Assembly: GCA_964400675.1 (NCBI GenBank)
Contig: CAYNVO010000003.1
Coordinates: forward strand, 1-64,000
Direction of reading: 5' to 3'
Source: 9FT-COMBO-48-23 sp964400675
GTDB taxonomy: Bacteria > Chloroflexota > Dehalococcoidia > GIF9 > UBA5629
Length of the DNA stretch: 64,000 nucleotides
Positions 51,206 to 59,948 of this stretch are shown piece by piece. The position numbers were made by a program, and so were the translations under genes. The notes below the pieces were generated by a model that saw only the letters and a program-made list of their open reading frames with translations, ran no database searches and was not told where the DNA came from. Position 1 is the first letter of the stretch. Each line of letters starts with the position of its first letter.

Positions 51206-52522
51206 TCAATGATAGCTGGCCAACTTAGAATCCAATGTTCTTTTTATACGTGTCTCTACAAATTCTTTCGTAAGCATTTCATCGTAGCGAAAGTAGACCA
51301 TGGTAACAGCGTTTTCAGAGCAAAGGCTTGCTTTCAATTTGTCACGTTCCTGTGTTTGTTGAAAACCATCCTCGCCACCAAAAAATGGGATAGGGTCATA
51401 ATGTTGGCGTCCCTGATATTCAATTGCCAACCGGAGTTCAGGTACAAAGATGTCTAGTCGTTGTCTACCTAACCATTCTGGACTTGCTTGATGGACAATT
51501 TCATTCTTGGGAAAAATGTCCTTCACCATATTCAGCAGTTCCCTTTCAGATACCCAGCCCTCGCCAATGTGCGGAATGCCCAGTAGGTCACGTATTTCAT
51601 TTTCGGCTTCATGCTCGTCGATATTTTTCTCGATGGCTATTCGTTTAATGTAAGGGCCATAGTGAACCTTCACATTACTACCATACATCGGGTGGCAATA
51701 GAAAAGTTCAGAGGGAATATCACGGCAAAGATGGCAAATACCGCTTCGGAACTTAGATTTCTGATATGAAGCTATAAACTTGTGAGCCCAACCGCTTTCT
51801 GCATAAGGATTTTTCTCCTCAACTGCTTTCAAATAGTGCTTCTCCAAGGCTGTTCTGAAACATTCGCAGAAATAAGACTTGCCACAAACCTTACATATGA
51901 ACCTGATAATCCGGTCATCTATATATGCCGCCAGGTAATCAGGGTGACATTGACACGACGGAACAAGGTCATCGCCGATAGAAGTAAGAACTTCAACAGG
52001 AAGTCCTATATGTCCCCAATACCCCATGCGAATTATGTAACGGGAAACCGTTTTTAGATGCTTGCTCTTAACCTCGAGTGGTTTCGGGCAAATCAAATTA
52101 ACGGGCTTCTCTAAGTGAATTACAGGAGAATCGTTATGCCTAACTATAATCGTGAACTCAAACCATCCCAATTCAACCACCGATTGCCTGGGTAAATCCT
52201 TTAGGAACCAGGGAAGATGAATTATTGAAGGTTGAGGTGGATACCTGTATCTCGATGGCAGATGTGAATCCGGCGACCCTATTAGCATATATTCGCGACT
52301 TAGAGACAAGCCTTTGGCAAACCGCGAAGGGCCAGGGTTGAAGCCTATTTTGAAACGAAGTATCTCTCCAGAAGCGACAAAATTCCTAAGTTGCTTGTCA
52401 AATTGCTCAACAACAAGTTGAATAATGAGTTCGGGTAAACTCCGCATTGGTGAACTTAGAATCTTGTCCTTCAACCCACATCGAAACAGGTCAAAATCTA
52501 TGTCCAGCCGGAGAGTAAACAC
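51206..52522 (-). CDS. Protein with zinc-finger-like Cys clusters and Vsr-like nuclease domain
   Basis: A 438-aa protein. The C-terminal 130 residues carry a Vsr/PD-(D/E)XK-like signature: RQRLDIFVPELRLAIEYQG, then RQHY and an Arg/Lys-rich helix ERDKLKASLC. The middle contains at least four Cys/His groups (CQCHPDY, CKVCGKSYFCEC, ICHLCRDI), probably zinc fingers. The N-terminal 170 residues are unlike anything I recognise. It is an orphan with no transposase or methylase nearby. With the SIR2-like gene it may form a defence pair, the nuclease sensing or cutting foreign DNA (inference). Confidence 0.65.
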   Translation of the reverse strand: MFTLRLDIDFDLFRCGLKDKILSSPMRSLPELIIQLVVEQFDKQLRNFVASGEILRFKIGFNPGPSRFAKGLSLSREYMLIGSPDSHLPSRYRYPPQPSIIHLPWFLKDLPRQSVVELGWFEFTIIVRHNDSPVIHLEKPVNLICPKPLEVKSKHLKTVSRYIIRMGYWGHIGLPVEVLTSIGDDLVPSCQCHPDYLAAYIDDRIIRFICKVCGKSYFCECFRTALEKHYLKAVEEKNPYAESGWAHKFIASYQKSKFRSGICHLCRDIPSELFYCHPMYGSNVKVHYGPYIKRIAIEKNIDEHEAENEIRDLLGIPHIGEGWVSERELLNMVKDIFPKNEIVHQASPEWLGRQRLDIFVPELRLAIEYQGRQHYDPIPFFGGEDGFQQTQERDKLKASLCSENAVTMVYFRYDEMLTKEFVETRIKRTLDSKLASYH

Positions 52523-52684
52523 TTGCTTATTCGCCCAATCTTTTAGAAACTTTAGGCTAATCGGTTGGCACTGTCAAACGTACTTTTTCTCAGAACCAAA
52601 GAGCCTTATTTGCTATCACTACACTTTTTTCAAATACGCAGGTAACGATTCATCGTTTTGTTACCCTTCGCCCGGGGCAATGTC

Positions 52685-53227
52685 CTAAATCTGTCCTTTT
52701 ACCTGGACCGGCAGGCAGGCGACCATGAGATAAACTTCGGTGGCGTGGCTGGCGAGTAGCTGGTTGGCTTTGCCCAGCAGGTCGCGGTAGATGCGGCCGA
52801 GCTTAGTTTCAGGTACCAGTCCCATGCCGACCTCGTTGGAAACGATGACGAAGCTGGCATCGAGCCTGTCCATGACGGCGATAAGCTGGTTTATTTCAGA
52901 AAGCACCCTTTTTTCAGCTTCCGGGTAGTCAGGCTCGTCATGTAGCAGGTTGGAGATGAGCAGGGTGAGGCAGTCTATGATTACCAACCCGGCATCGCCG
53001 ATTCCTTTCTCTATTCCTCTGCCGATGCCTGTTGATAGCTCCAGAGTGTGCCAGTTTTGGGGACGGTCTTTTTTGTGTTCGGCAATGCGAGCCTGCATTT
53101 CTTCATCGAGCGCCTCGCCGGTGGCGACGAAGAGGACTTTGTTGCTGAGCTCTTTAGCCAGTTGCTGGGCATAATGGCTTTTGCCGCTGCGGGCGCCGCC
53201 GAGTAGAAGGATGATTTGTTTAGCCAT
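52685..53227 (-). CDS. cobU: Adenosylcobinamide kinase / guanylyltransferase (CobU)
   Basis: A 180-aa bifunctional enzyme of cobalamin nucleotide-loop assembly: phosphorylates adenosylcobinamide, then adds GMP. P-loop GGARSGKSHYAQ; VSNEVGMGLVPET is the family hallmark; the His of IAEHKKDRP is the likely guanylated residue. It is last in the cob operon, behind a 30-nt gap that holds repeats. Confidence 0.95.
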   Translation of the reverse strand: MAKQIILLLGGARSGKSHYAQQLAKELSNKVLFVATGEALDEEMQARIAEHKKDRPQNWHTLELSTGIGRGIEKGIGDAGLVIIDCLTLLISNLLHDEPDYPEAEKRVLSEINQLIAVMDRLDASFVIVSNEVGMGLVPETKLGRIYRDLLGKANQLLASHATEVYLMVACLPVQVKGQI

Positions 53228-53257
53228 TGTTGTGCTCCGAAATAGCGTTCATTTGTT

Positions 53258-54064
53258 TTACTGTGGTTGAGATTCTTCGCTGCGCTCAGAATGACAGGAC
53301 GGGAAGATCTCAGAATGACAGGGCAAGAAGTGCTCAGAGTGATGGAGATTTGGATTCTTCGGTCGCTTTGCTCTCTCAGAATGACAGGAGGGGTTGCCAA
53401 GGCTGTACTCCTGTATATCTAATGTCCAGTGGTTGTCCCTGGATATGGGAACAGATTTACCTATTTTTACGGGCTTCTTGAACGCCGGTCCGTCATATAC
53501 AAAAGTGTGGAACTCTCCGGCTTCGCCGCAGACGTCGATTTTTGATTTCGCCGCCAGCGCTTTAAGCTCGGAAGCCAGTTTGCCATCCACCTGCCTGCCC
53601 AGCCATTCCTTGCCGAAGAACTCGGTTTTTACGCTGACAACAATGGCTTTGAATCCAGCATCGATGAAGTCGGTCAGAAGACGGGCGCTGGCCATCCCCC
53701 ACAGGGGCAGTATTGCCTTCACTCCTGATTCGCCACAGACCCGGTCTATCCAGTCCTTGTGTTCCTGCAGATATATATCGCCGGTTATCAAGCCAGTTAT
53801 GCCTTTGAGCTTAAGCTCGGCTAATGCTTCTTTGAACCCGGCTTCGTAGGTCTCCCAGGTGACTTTTTGCTGAAGTATGGGCAGAGCCATAGCCTGTGCC
53901 TGTAGAGCTATGAGTTTGCGGTCCAAGCCGTGAGACATAGCTCTGGTTGAGTCCGTGTTTATAAAGTTGAGCAGATGGCTGACCTTTAAGCCCTGGGAAA
54001 TCGCTTTCCAGCAGGCAAAGCAACTGTCCTTGCCACCGCTCCATGAAGCTGCATATTCAGTCAT
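53258..54064 (-). CDS. Diphthine-ammonia-ligase-like ATP pyrophosphatase in cob operon
   Basis: A 268-aa protein: SWSGGKDSCFACWKA is the PP-loop of ATP pyrophosphatases (Dph6/MJ0570 type), followed by GITGLITGDIYLQEHKDW near residue 90 and CGEAGEFHTFVYDGP near 205. Archaea and eukaryotes use the family to amidate diphthine, but bacteria lack diphthamide; here the start overlaps cobS by 4 nt, so a role in corrinoid amidation or salvage is a guess. From about residue 225 the reading frame runs into a repeat cluster (CHSERAKRP, CHSERSEESQ), so the last 40 residues are repeat-derived. Confidence 0.8.
   Translation of the reverse strand: MTEYAASWSGGKDSCFACWKAISQGLKVSHLLNFINTDSTRAMSHGLDRKLIALQAQAMALPILQQKVTWETYEAGFKEALAELKLKGITGLITGDIYLQEHKDWIDRVCGESGVKAILPLWGMASARLLTDFIDAGFKAIVVSVKTEFFGKEWLGRQVDGKLASELKALAAKSKIDVCGEAGEFHTFVYDGPAFKKPVKIGKSVPISRDNHWTLDIQEYSLGNPSCHSERAKRPKNPNLHHSEHFLPCHSEIFPSCHSERSEESQPQ
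53270..53388. repeat. Cluster of REP-like repeats overlapping a gene end
   Basis: Four related units (GATTCTTCGCTGCGCTCAG, CTCAGAATGACAG and variants) run in tandem. This is the common intergenic repeat of many bacteria in which 'CATTCTGAGCG...GAAGAATC' recurs. It supplies the C-terminal tail of the gene at 53258-54064. Confidence 0.75.
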
Positions 54065-54792
54065 TGAAACCTCCCAATCAAGATGAGTAGTAGAAGCACC
54101 AGAACCTCGGCTATCTCGTTGATGGCTCCGTAGTTATCGCCGGTAAGCCCGCCCAGACGGGAACGGAAGTAGCTGGCTATGCCGAATGCAACAAGCCACA
54201 GGGCTGCCATGAGCACCAGACCCCACAGCTTCAGCAGGGCTACGGCGACAATCAAAGCTATGACGGTGGCTATGGTCAGTCTCTGCCAGGTGGCACCCCG
54301 TTTGAAGGCAAGTCCCATGCCGGAGTGTTTGGCATAGGGGAAGGTGAAGATGATGGAGACCATCACCCAGCGGCTCAAAGTGGGCATGAGCAGCAGGGCT
54401 GGCAATATCGGCGCTGCGGAGAGGGAGACATATTTGAGCAGCAGCAGGAGAATGGCGCCGACGATGCCGAAGGCGCCGACTTTGCTGTCCGACATTATGT
54501 CCATCCGTTCCTTTTTGGACTTGCCGGCGATAACGCCGTCGCAGGTGTCGATGAAGCCATCGAGATGGTGGGCGCCGGTCAGTATGACCAGAGTTATGAT
54601 GAGCAGTGCGTTTACCACGGAAGAGGGCAGGATAAAACTCAAGCCATAGTAAAGGCCAAGCAGGACGACGCCGAGAATCAAGCCGACCAGCGGGAAATAG
54701 GTCAGTGATTGGCCCGAGGTCTTAGCTGTGGCCTTGTGCCGTAGTGGTGTGGGGAATATGGTCAAGAATTGGATTGCTTCCCAGAAACCCAA
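54061..54792 (-). CDS. cobS: Adenosylcobinamide-GDP ribazoletransferase (CobS)
   Basis: A 243-aa membrane enzyme with about six segments, which joins alpha-ribazole (phosphate) to adenosylcobinamide-GDP in the last step of cobalamin assembly. The conserved AHHLDGFIDTCDG (about residue 77) and KVGAFG motifs are present. The start is 11 nt after the cobT stop, and the stop overlaps the ATP pyrophosphatase gene by 4 nt. Length as in relatives. Confidence 0.95.
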   Translation of the reverse strand: MGFWEAIQFLTIFPTPLRHKATAKTSGQSLTYFPLVGLILGVVLLGLYYGLSFILPSSVVNALLIITLVILTGAHHLDGFIDTCDGVIAGKSKKERMDIMSDSKVGAFGIVGAILLLLLKYVSLSAAPILPALLLMPTLSRWVMVSIIFTFPYAKHSGMGLAFKRGATWQRLTIATVIALIVAVALLKLWGLVLMAALWLVAFGIASYFRSRLGGLTGDNYGAINEIAEVLVLLLLILIGRFQ

Positions 54793-54803
54793 ATTTATTC
54801 TCC

Positions 54804-55877
54804 TTATTGTGGTTCGAGCGGTCTGGCTTCGGAGACGCCGGCCTGAGCAAATGTAGCCATCTGGCTCAGAGTTCTGACGGAGGCTTCAGCCAGTGAGATG
54901 CCCAGGACAGCGCCGGTGCCTTCGCCAAGTCGCATATTAAGATTTAGCAATGGTTTCAGTCCCAGAAACTGTAGCAGCAGCTCATGTCCTGCCTCTGCCG
55001 AGAGATGGGCGGAGATGAGGTAATCTCTGGCTTGTGGTGATAAGCCGATGGCGATGAGGGCGGCAGTCCCGGAGATGAAGCCGTCGATGACCACAGGGAT
55101 TCTGTAGGCAGCGCCGGCAAGCATAACTCCAACCAGCCCGCCGATTTCGAAGCCGCCGACCTTGGACAAGATGTCTATCGGGTCCTTGGGATTAGGCTTG
55201 TTAATCGATAGGGCTCTTTCTATGACCTTGATTTTATGGGCGAGCTGTTTATCGCCGATGCCGGTGCCCCGGCCGGTGATTTTCCTGGGCTGTTTGCCGC
55301 TGATGGCGGCGAAGATGGCGCTGCTGGCGGTGGTATTGCCGATGCCCATATCTCCAGCGCCGATGATATCGACTCTCTTAGCCATCTCGGCTTCGACCGT
55401 CTGGATGCCGGCTTCTATGGCGTCAATGGCTTGCTGGCGTGTCATCGCCGGTCCCTGTGTTATGTTCTGGGTGCCGAAGTCTATCATTTTACATAATAAC
55501 CCGGGCAGCGGTTGGAAGCCGCCTTTGACTCCCATATCTACTATTATAACCCGGGCGCCTATCTGTTCGGCCATGACATTTATGGCGGCACCGCCTTTGA
55601 GGAAGTTGAGGACCATCTGGCGGGTTACTTCCTGAGGATAGAGGCTGACCGTTTCGGCAGCGACGCCGTGGTCAGCAGCCATGATGATTATGGACTTATG
55701 TTCCAATTTAGGTGTGGCTTCGCCCTTGATTCCGGCAATTTGAATCGACAGCTCTTCCAACCTGCCCAGGCTGCCGTGCGGCTTGGTCAGACTGTTCTGG
55801 CGGCTCTGCGCAGCTGCCATCGCTGAGCTATCCAGCGGCTTGATTTCTTTAAGTATTGTGTCTAAGGAAGTGGTCAT
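54804..55877 (-). CDS. cobT: Nicotinate-nucleotide:dimethylbenzimidazole phosphoribosyltransferase (CobT)
   Basis: A 357-aa enzyme that activates the lower-ligand base to its ribotide. SLGRLEELSIQIAGI near the N-terminus, AADHGVAAE (about residue 68), GAGDMGIGNTT (about 172) and VIDGFISGTAALIA near 265 match CobT. No bluB or bzaA-type gene for making the base is in the window, so the base is presumably taken up or made elsewhere. It is 19 nt after cobO. Confidence 0.95.
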   Translation of the reverse strand: MTTSLDTILKEIKPLDSSAMAAAQSRQNSLTKPHGSLGRLEELSIQIAGIKGEATPKLEHKSIIIMAADHGVAAETVSLYPQEVTRQMVLNFLKGGAAINVMAEQIGARVIIVDMGVKGGFQPLPGLLCKMIDFGTQNITQGPAMTRQQAIDAIEAGIQTVEAEMAKRVDIIGAGDMGIGNTTASSAIFAAISGKQPRKITGRGTGIGDKQLAHKIKVIERALSINKPNPKDPIDILSKVGGFEIGGLVGVMLAGAAYRIPVVIDGFISGTAALIAIGLSPQARDYLISAHLSAEAGHELLLQFLGLKPLLNLNMRLGEGTGAVLGISLAEASVRTLSQMATFAQAGVSEARPLEPQ

Positions 55878-55896
55878 TGTTTAAGCTCCTTGCCTG

Positions 55897-56421
55897 TTAA
55901 TATTCGATGCCGCGCCTGGCATCTGTACCCTCGGTGAGGGGATGTTTAATCATGAGCATTTCGGTGACTAAATCAGCCCGCTGTATTATCTCCGGTGGCG
56001 CCTTCCGACCGGTCAGAACCAGTTCAACTGAGGCAGGCTTTGAATCAAGTATGTCCAGCACCTGCTTGACGGTTATCAAGCCCTGGCTGATGGCGATAAA
56101 AATCTCGTCGAGTATGACCATGTCATACTTCCCGCTGAGTATCTCTTGCTCGGCGTAGGCTAATGTTTGATGAGCCTCCTGGCTTGATTGCTCCTTGGAT
56201 TTTTTAAAGCTATCGCCGACGCTTATCTGGACTATCTCGAAGGGGTTGTACTGCTTTACGAAGAAATGCTCGCCGCAGGGTAGCCCTTTTAAGAACTGGA
56301 TGAAGGTCACCTTCATACCCTGTCCCGCGGCTCTCATCGCCAGACCTAGAGCGGCAGTGGTCTTGCCTTTACCGTCGCCGGTGTAAACATGGACAAGACC
56401 TTTGGAGTTTTTTTCAACCAT
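55897..56421 (-). CDS. cobO: Cob(I)yrinic acid a,c-diamide adenosyltransferase (CobO/CobA type)
   Basis: A 174-aa ATP:corrinoid adenosyltransferase of the CobA/CobO family. P-loop TGDGKGKTTAALG; MVILDEIFIAISQG near residue 115 and VLTGRKAPPEI near 135 are diagnostic. The start overlaps the cbiP stop by 8 nt, showing coupling. It makes the adenosylated corrinoid that the following enzymes need. Confidence 0.95.
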   Translation of the reverse strand: MVEKNSKGLVHVYTGDGKGKTTAALGLAMRAAGQGMKVTFIQFLKGLPCGEHFFVKQYNPFEIVQISVGDSFKKSKEQSSQEAHQTLAYAEQEILSGKYDMVILDEIFIAISQGLITVKQVLDILDSKPASVELVLTGRKAPPEIIQRADLVTEMLMIKHPLTEGTDARRGIEY

Positions 56422-57931
56422 GATTCCTCCCCAGAGCGATTTTATAGACCTGTGACATATCGAGGTTGCTCCTGATTATATCGGCTAGTTTATCATATAT
56501 TTCCTGTTTGTTTATCGATACTGTTGGGGCTTCGGGCAATCTCCTGAGCTGTCGCAGCCTGCTCAGAAGTCGGCGTGTGAATTCGCCATTGTGAAATAAG
56601 CCGTGGATGTAGGTGCCAAATATAAGTCCGTTGCTGCCGACAATGCCATCGAAGTAATCGACTTTACCCTGTGGCGTTTCGAAGACCTGGAGTATCGGCT
56701 GGCAGCGCTGGCTTCTGGTCTGCCCCATATGAATCTCGTAGCCAGTGACCTCCATGCCTTTAAGCCCTTTCAGCAAGCCTTTGTCGGCATAAACACGGGC
56801 TTTAACCTGTGTGGTCGTTTTGTCATTGTGAAAGATGGTTGTGCTATTGAGCAAGCCAAGCCCATTGATGCTGTCGTGCCTGGATTCGACTTTATCAGGG
56901 TCATGTATGCTTTTACCCAGCATCTGGTAGCCGCCGCAAATACCTATTACCGGGATGCCTGACTGTGCCAGGTGGACAATAGCCTGTGCCAGCCCTTGTT
57001 GTTGCAATTTAATTAAATCGGCGATGGTGCTTTTGGTTCCGGGCAGAATGAGCAGGTCTGGACTGCCCAACTCAGGTACAGTGCTCACATAGCGGACGGC
57101 ACAGCCCTGCTCTTCAAGCGGGTCGAAATCGTCGTAGTTGGAGATATGGGGCAGGCGTATAACAGCCACATCGACAGTGCCGTTAGCCGAGTCTGTTTGT
57201 CTTTCGTCGAGATAGACCGAGTCCTCTTGAGCGATACCCATGTCGCGAAAATAGGGAATGACTCCCAGAACAGGTTTGCCGGTGCGTTTCTCCAGGATAT
57301 CCAGCCCTGGCTTCAGCAGTTGGAGGTCACCGCGAAATTTGTTGATGATGAAGCCTTTGATAAGGTCGCGCTCTTGGCTGGTCAGCAGTTCCAGCGTGCC
57401 GATGATTGAAGCGAAAACGCCGCCGCGGTCAATATCGCCTACCAGCAGAACGGGAGCATTTACCATTCCGGCTATTCTCATATTGACTATTTCTCTGTCT
57501 TTGAGGTTTATTTCTGCCGGGCTGCCAGCTCCTTCAATAACCACGATATCATAGGTAGACAGTAGATGACCTAGAGAGTTCTTGATTATCTTCAGCAGGT
57601 TGGGGGTATAGCTGTAATATTGACTGGCCTCCATGTTTTTAGCCACTTTCCCTAAAACGATTACCTGTGAGCGGTTATCGGCTTCGGGTTTAAGCAGCAC
57701 AGGATTCATATGGACGGAAGGCTCGATGCCGGCTGCCTCAGCCTGTACTGCCTGAGCACGTCCGATTTCACCGCCTTCCCTGGTAACGAAGGAATTTAAA
57801 GCCATGTTCTGTGCTTTGAACGGGGCGACTTTGAGGCCGTCTTGCCGGAAAATTCGGCATAATCCGGCTGTGATTACGCTCTTACCTGCAGATGAAGCTG
57901 TGCCCTGTATCATCAGGGTTTTAGCCGGCAT
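56414..57931 (-). CDS. cbiP: Cobyric acid synthase (CbiP/CobQ)
   Basis: A 505-aa glutamine-dependent amidase that amidates four side chains of adenosylcobyrinic diamide to give cobyric acid. The N-terminal ATPase domain starts with GTASSAGKSVITAGLCRIF; the C-terminal GATase domain has catalytic Cys in GICGGYQMLG and His in YIHGLFHN. Presence of cbiP with no ring-forming genes nearby suggests salvage of partly amidated corrinoids, or a remote ring-synthesis cluster. It overlaps the cobD stop by 11 nt. Confidence 0.96.
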   Translation of the reverse strand: MPAKTLMIQGTASSAGKSVITAGLCRIFRQDGLKVAPFKAQNMALNSFVTREGGEIGRAQAVQAEAAGIEPSVHMNPVLLKPEADNRSQVIVLGKVAKNMEASQYYSYTPNLLKIIKNSLGHLLSTYDIVVIEGAGSPAEINLKDREIVNMRIAGMVNAPVLLVGDIDRGGVFASIIGTLELLTSQERDLIKGFIINKFRGDLQLLKPGLDILEKRTGKPVLGVIPYFRDMGIAQEDSVYLDERQTDSANGTVDVAVIRLPHISNYDDFDPLEEQGCAVRYVSTVPELGSPDLLILPGTKSTIADLIKLQQQGLAQAIVHLAQSGIPVIGICGGYQMLGKSIHDPDKVESRHDSINGLGLLNSTTIFHNDKTTTQVKARVYADKGLLKGLKGMEVTGYEIHMGQTRSQRCQPILQVFETPQGKVDYFDGIVGSNGLIFGTYIHGLFHNGEFTRRLLSRLRQLRRLPEAPTVSINKQEIYDKLADIIRSNLDMSQVYKIALGRNHG

Positions 57932-59018
57932 GGCTTATGACTCCAATTTCTTTTACAGCCTCGATTAGCTTCTGGCATTCGGGCAGGGTGCGTGGTGCCA
58001 GGCGTATGTACTGGGGCAAACCGAAAGAGGTACAGTCACGAACTAATATGCCTTTCTTTAATATGGCTTGCCTGAAGGCTGTGGCATTGCCGACTCTGAC
58101 CAGGAAGAAATTGGTCTGCGATGGTAGCGGCGATAGTCCAATGCCCTCCAGTTCTTTTATCAGGAAATCTTTGGCTGCACGGATGTTGTTATGACACTCC
58201 TCAAGATAATTATCAGCATTTAAGGCAAAGACGCCGGCTTCCTGTGCCGGGGCATTGACGTTCCATGGCGGGCGGACACGTTTCAGAACGGAAATGATTG
58301 GCTCGGCGGCTATAGCGTAGCCGAGGCGCAGTCCGGCCAGGGCATAGTCCTTGGTCATTGAACGGAGGATAATTAAATTATTATGGTCTATTAAATCCAG
58401 AGATGTCCAGGCGTTCTGGGTGAAGGCGATGTAGGCTTCATCGAGTATGACCAGGCTGTCCTGCGTACTTGACATAATCTGTATAAATTTTCCTTTGGAC
58501 ATGTATTGCCCGGTAGGGTTATTGGGGTTACACAGAAAAACGGCTTTAGGTCGGTGCTTCTGGAGTAAGTTTGCAAATTCCTTTATATCCGGCTGGAAAT
58601 TCGGCTCCTTGAGGACTGGCTGTTTCAATACGCAGGCATTGGCGAGGTGGCAGGCAGTTTCGTATTCACCATAGGTCGGTTGCGGAATAAGGACTAAGTC
58701 ATCGGAGTCCAGGTAGGCAGTAGTTACAAGCCTGATTAGCTCGGTGGAACCGCTGCCTATGATTAGCCTGTCTTGAGATATATTTAGCTTTTGAGCCAGC
58801 AACTGCTTTAATTCACCGGCTTCGGTGTCAGGATAGCATGCTATCGATGTATCGGCTAAAGCTTCTTTTATGCCGGGTGGTGGCCCGAATGGATTACAGC
58901 TAACGCTGAAGTCGAGCACGGTCTCTGATGAGATACCAAGCCTGGCTAACTCTTCATGGTCTATGCCGCCGTGAACGCAGGGTGAGATCTTATTTATAGC
59001 TGGTCTAGGTAACAACAA
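57921..59018 (-). CDS. cobD: Threonine-phosphate decarboxylase-like aminotransferase (CobD)
   Basis: A 365-aa PLP enzyme of the HisC family: VHGGIDHEELARLG, FSVSCNPFGPPPGI near residue 40, and the PLP lysine in SMTKDYALAGLRLGYA (about residue 235). CobD decarboxylates L-threonine phosphate to aminopropanol phosphate, the linker of cobalamin. Context (between cbiB and cbiP) supports CobD over histidinol-phosphate aminotransferase. It overlaps cbiB by 14 nt. Confidence 0.93.
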   Translation of the reverse strand: MLLPRPAINKISPCVHGGIDHEELARLGISSETVLDFSVSCNPFGPPPGIKEALADTSIACYPDTEAGELKQLLAQKLNISQDRLIIGSGSTELIRLVTTAYLDSDDLVLIPQPTYGEYETACHLANACVLKQPVLKEPNFQPDIKEFANLLQKHRPKAVFLCNPNNPTGQYMSKGKFIQIMSSTQDSLVILDEAYIAFTQNAWTSLDLIDHNNLIILRSMTKDYALAGLRLGYAIAAEPIISVLKRVRPPWNVNAPAQEAGVFALNADNYLEECHNNIRAAKDFLIKELEGIGLSPLPSQTNFFLVRVGNATAFRQAILKKGILVRDCTSFGLPQYIRLAPRTLPECQKLIEAVKEIGVISHAG

Positions 59019-59934
59019 AATATATCACCTCGGCAAAGATAGATATCAGGCACCAGATAATGGCTGTTACAAAAATGATTTGTCGAGAAGCGTTAATCGT
59101 GTCAAGTGATAGCGGGTACTGGTTATCACCAAGTCGGTAATTGTCGATTTTTTCCAGTTGTATTCCCAGGGCACCGGCGATGGCGCTCATCGTCCAGCCG
59201 GCGTTGGGACTTTCTGTTTTTTTGTGGTCGCGAATCATGATGTGCCAGGCTTGCGAGGCATTTTTTCGGCATATAAGAGAAGCCACCACTATTATCAGGG
59301 AGGCAATCCGTGCCGGGATGAAATTAACGATATCGTCCAGTCTAGCGGCAAACTTGCCCAGATATTCCCATTGCCCATGGTACCCCACCATAGAATCGAA
59401 GGTGTTTATTACACGGTAACCTATGGCTCCGGGCACGCCGAAGAGGAAAAAGTAAAATAGAGGGGCTACAAAACTATCGCATATATTTTCGGCTGCTGAT
59501 TCTACTGTGGCTGATATAACCTGCTTCTTGTCGAGTTTGGTAGTGTCACGGCTGACCAGAGATTGCAAGCGCAGGCGTGCCTGGTCCAAATTATTTTTAG
59601 CTATAAGCTTTTTAACTGTGTCAATGGCTTGCCTGAGTCCGCGTAAGGAAAAACTGAATTTCAGCAAGAACCCGGCGATAATGACGTAAACTATGAGATT
59701 AAACTCACTCAGGAGGGATAGCAGAAAGTAAATGGCGGTGACAGTCAGCCCAAGCGTTATTAAAACCATGCCGATGCCGTAGGTAAGCTGCCGGGCCCTG
59801 TCTTTTTTTGGAGCCAGCTTTGTCTCCAGAGAAATTAGTTTGCCCATCCAGGCTATGGGATGCCAGGTGTTTGATGGCTCACCAAGGATAAGGTCAAGGG
59901 CAAGAGCTATGAGCAGGATTATTACTATTTCCAT
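59005..59934 (-). CDS. cbiB: Adenosylcobinamide-phosphate synthase (CbiB)
   Basis: A 309-aa membrane enzyme which attaches aminopropanol (phosphate) to cobyric acid. LDLILGEPSNTWHPIAWMGK near the N-terminus, LVSRDTTKLDKKQVISATVE with SAAENICDSFVAPLFY (about 150-175) and NAGWTMSAIAGALG near 245 are the conserved blocks. It sits 14 nt after the ABC ATPase stop. Length typical. Confidence 0.95.
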   Translation of the reverse strand: MEIVIILLIALALDLILGEPSNTWHPIAWMGKLISLETKLAPKKDRARQLTYGIGMVLITLGLTVTAIYFLLSLLSEFNLIVYVIIAGFLLKFSFSLRGLRQAIDTVKKLIAKNNLDQARLRLQSLVSRDTTKLDKKQVISATVESAAENICDSFVAPLFYFFLFGVPGAIGYRVINTFDSMVGYHGQWEYLGKFAARLDDIVNFIPARIASLIIVVASLICRKNASQAWHIMIRDHKKTESPNAGWTMSAIAGALGIQLEKIDNYRLGDNQYPLSLDTINASRQIIFVTAIIWCLISIFAEVIYFVVT

Positions 59935-59948
59935 GATTTTTCAAGCAC

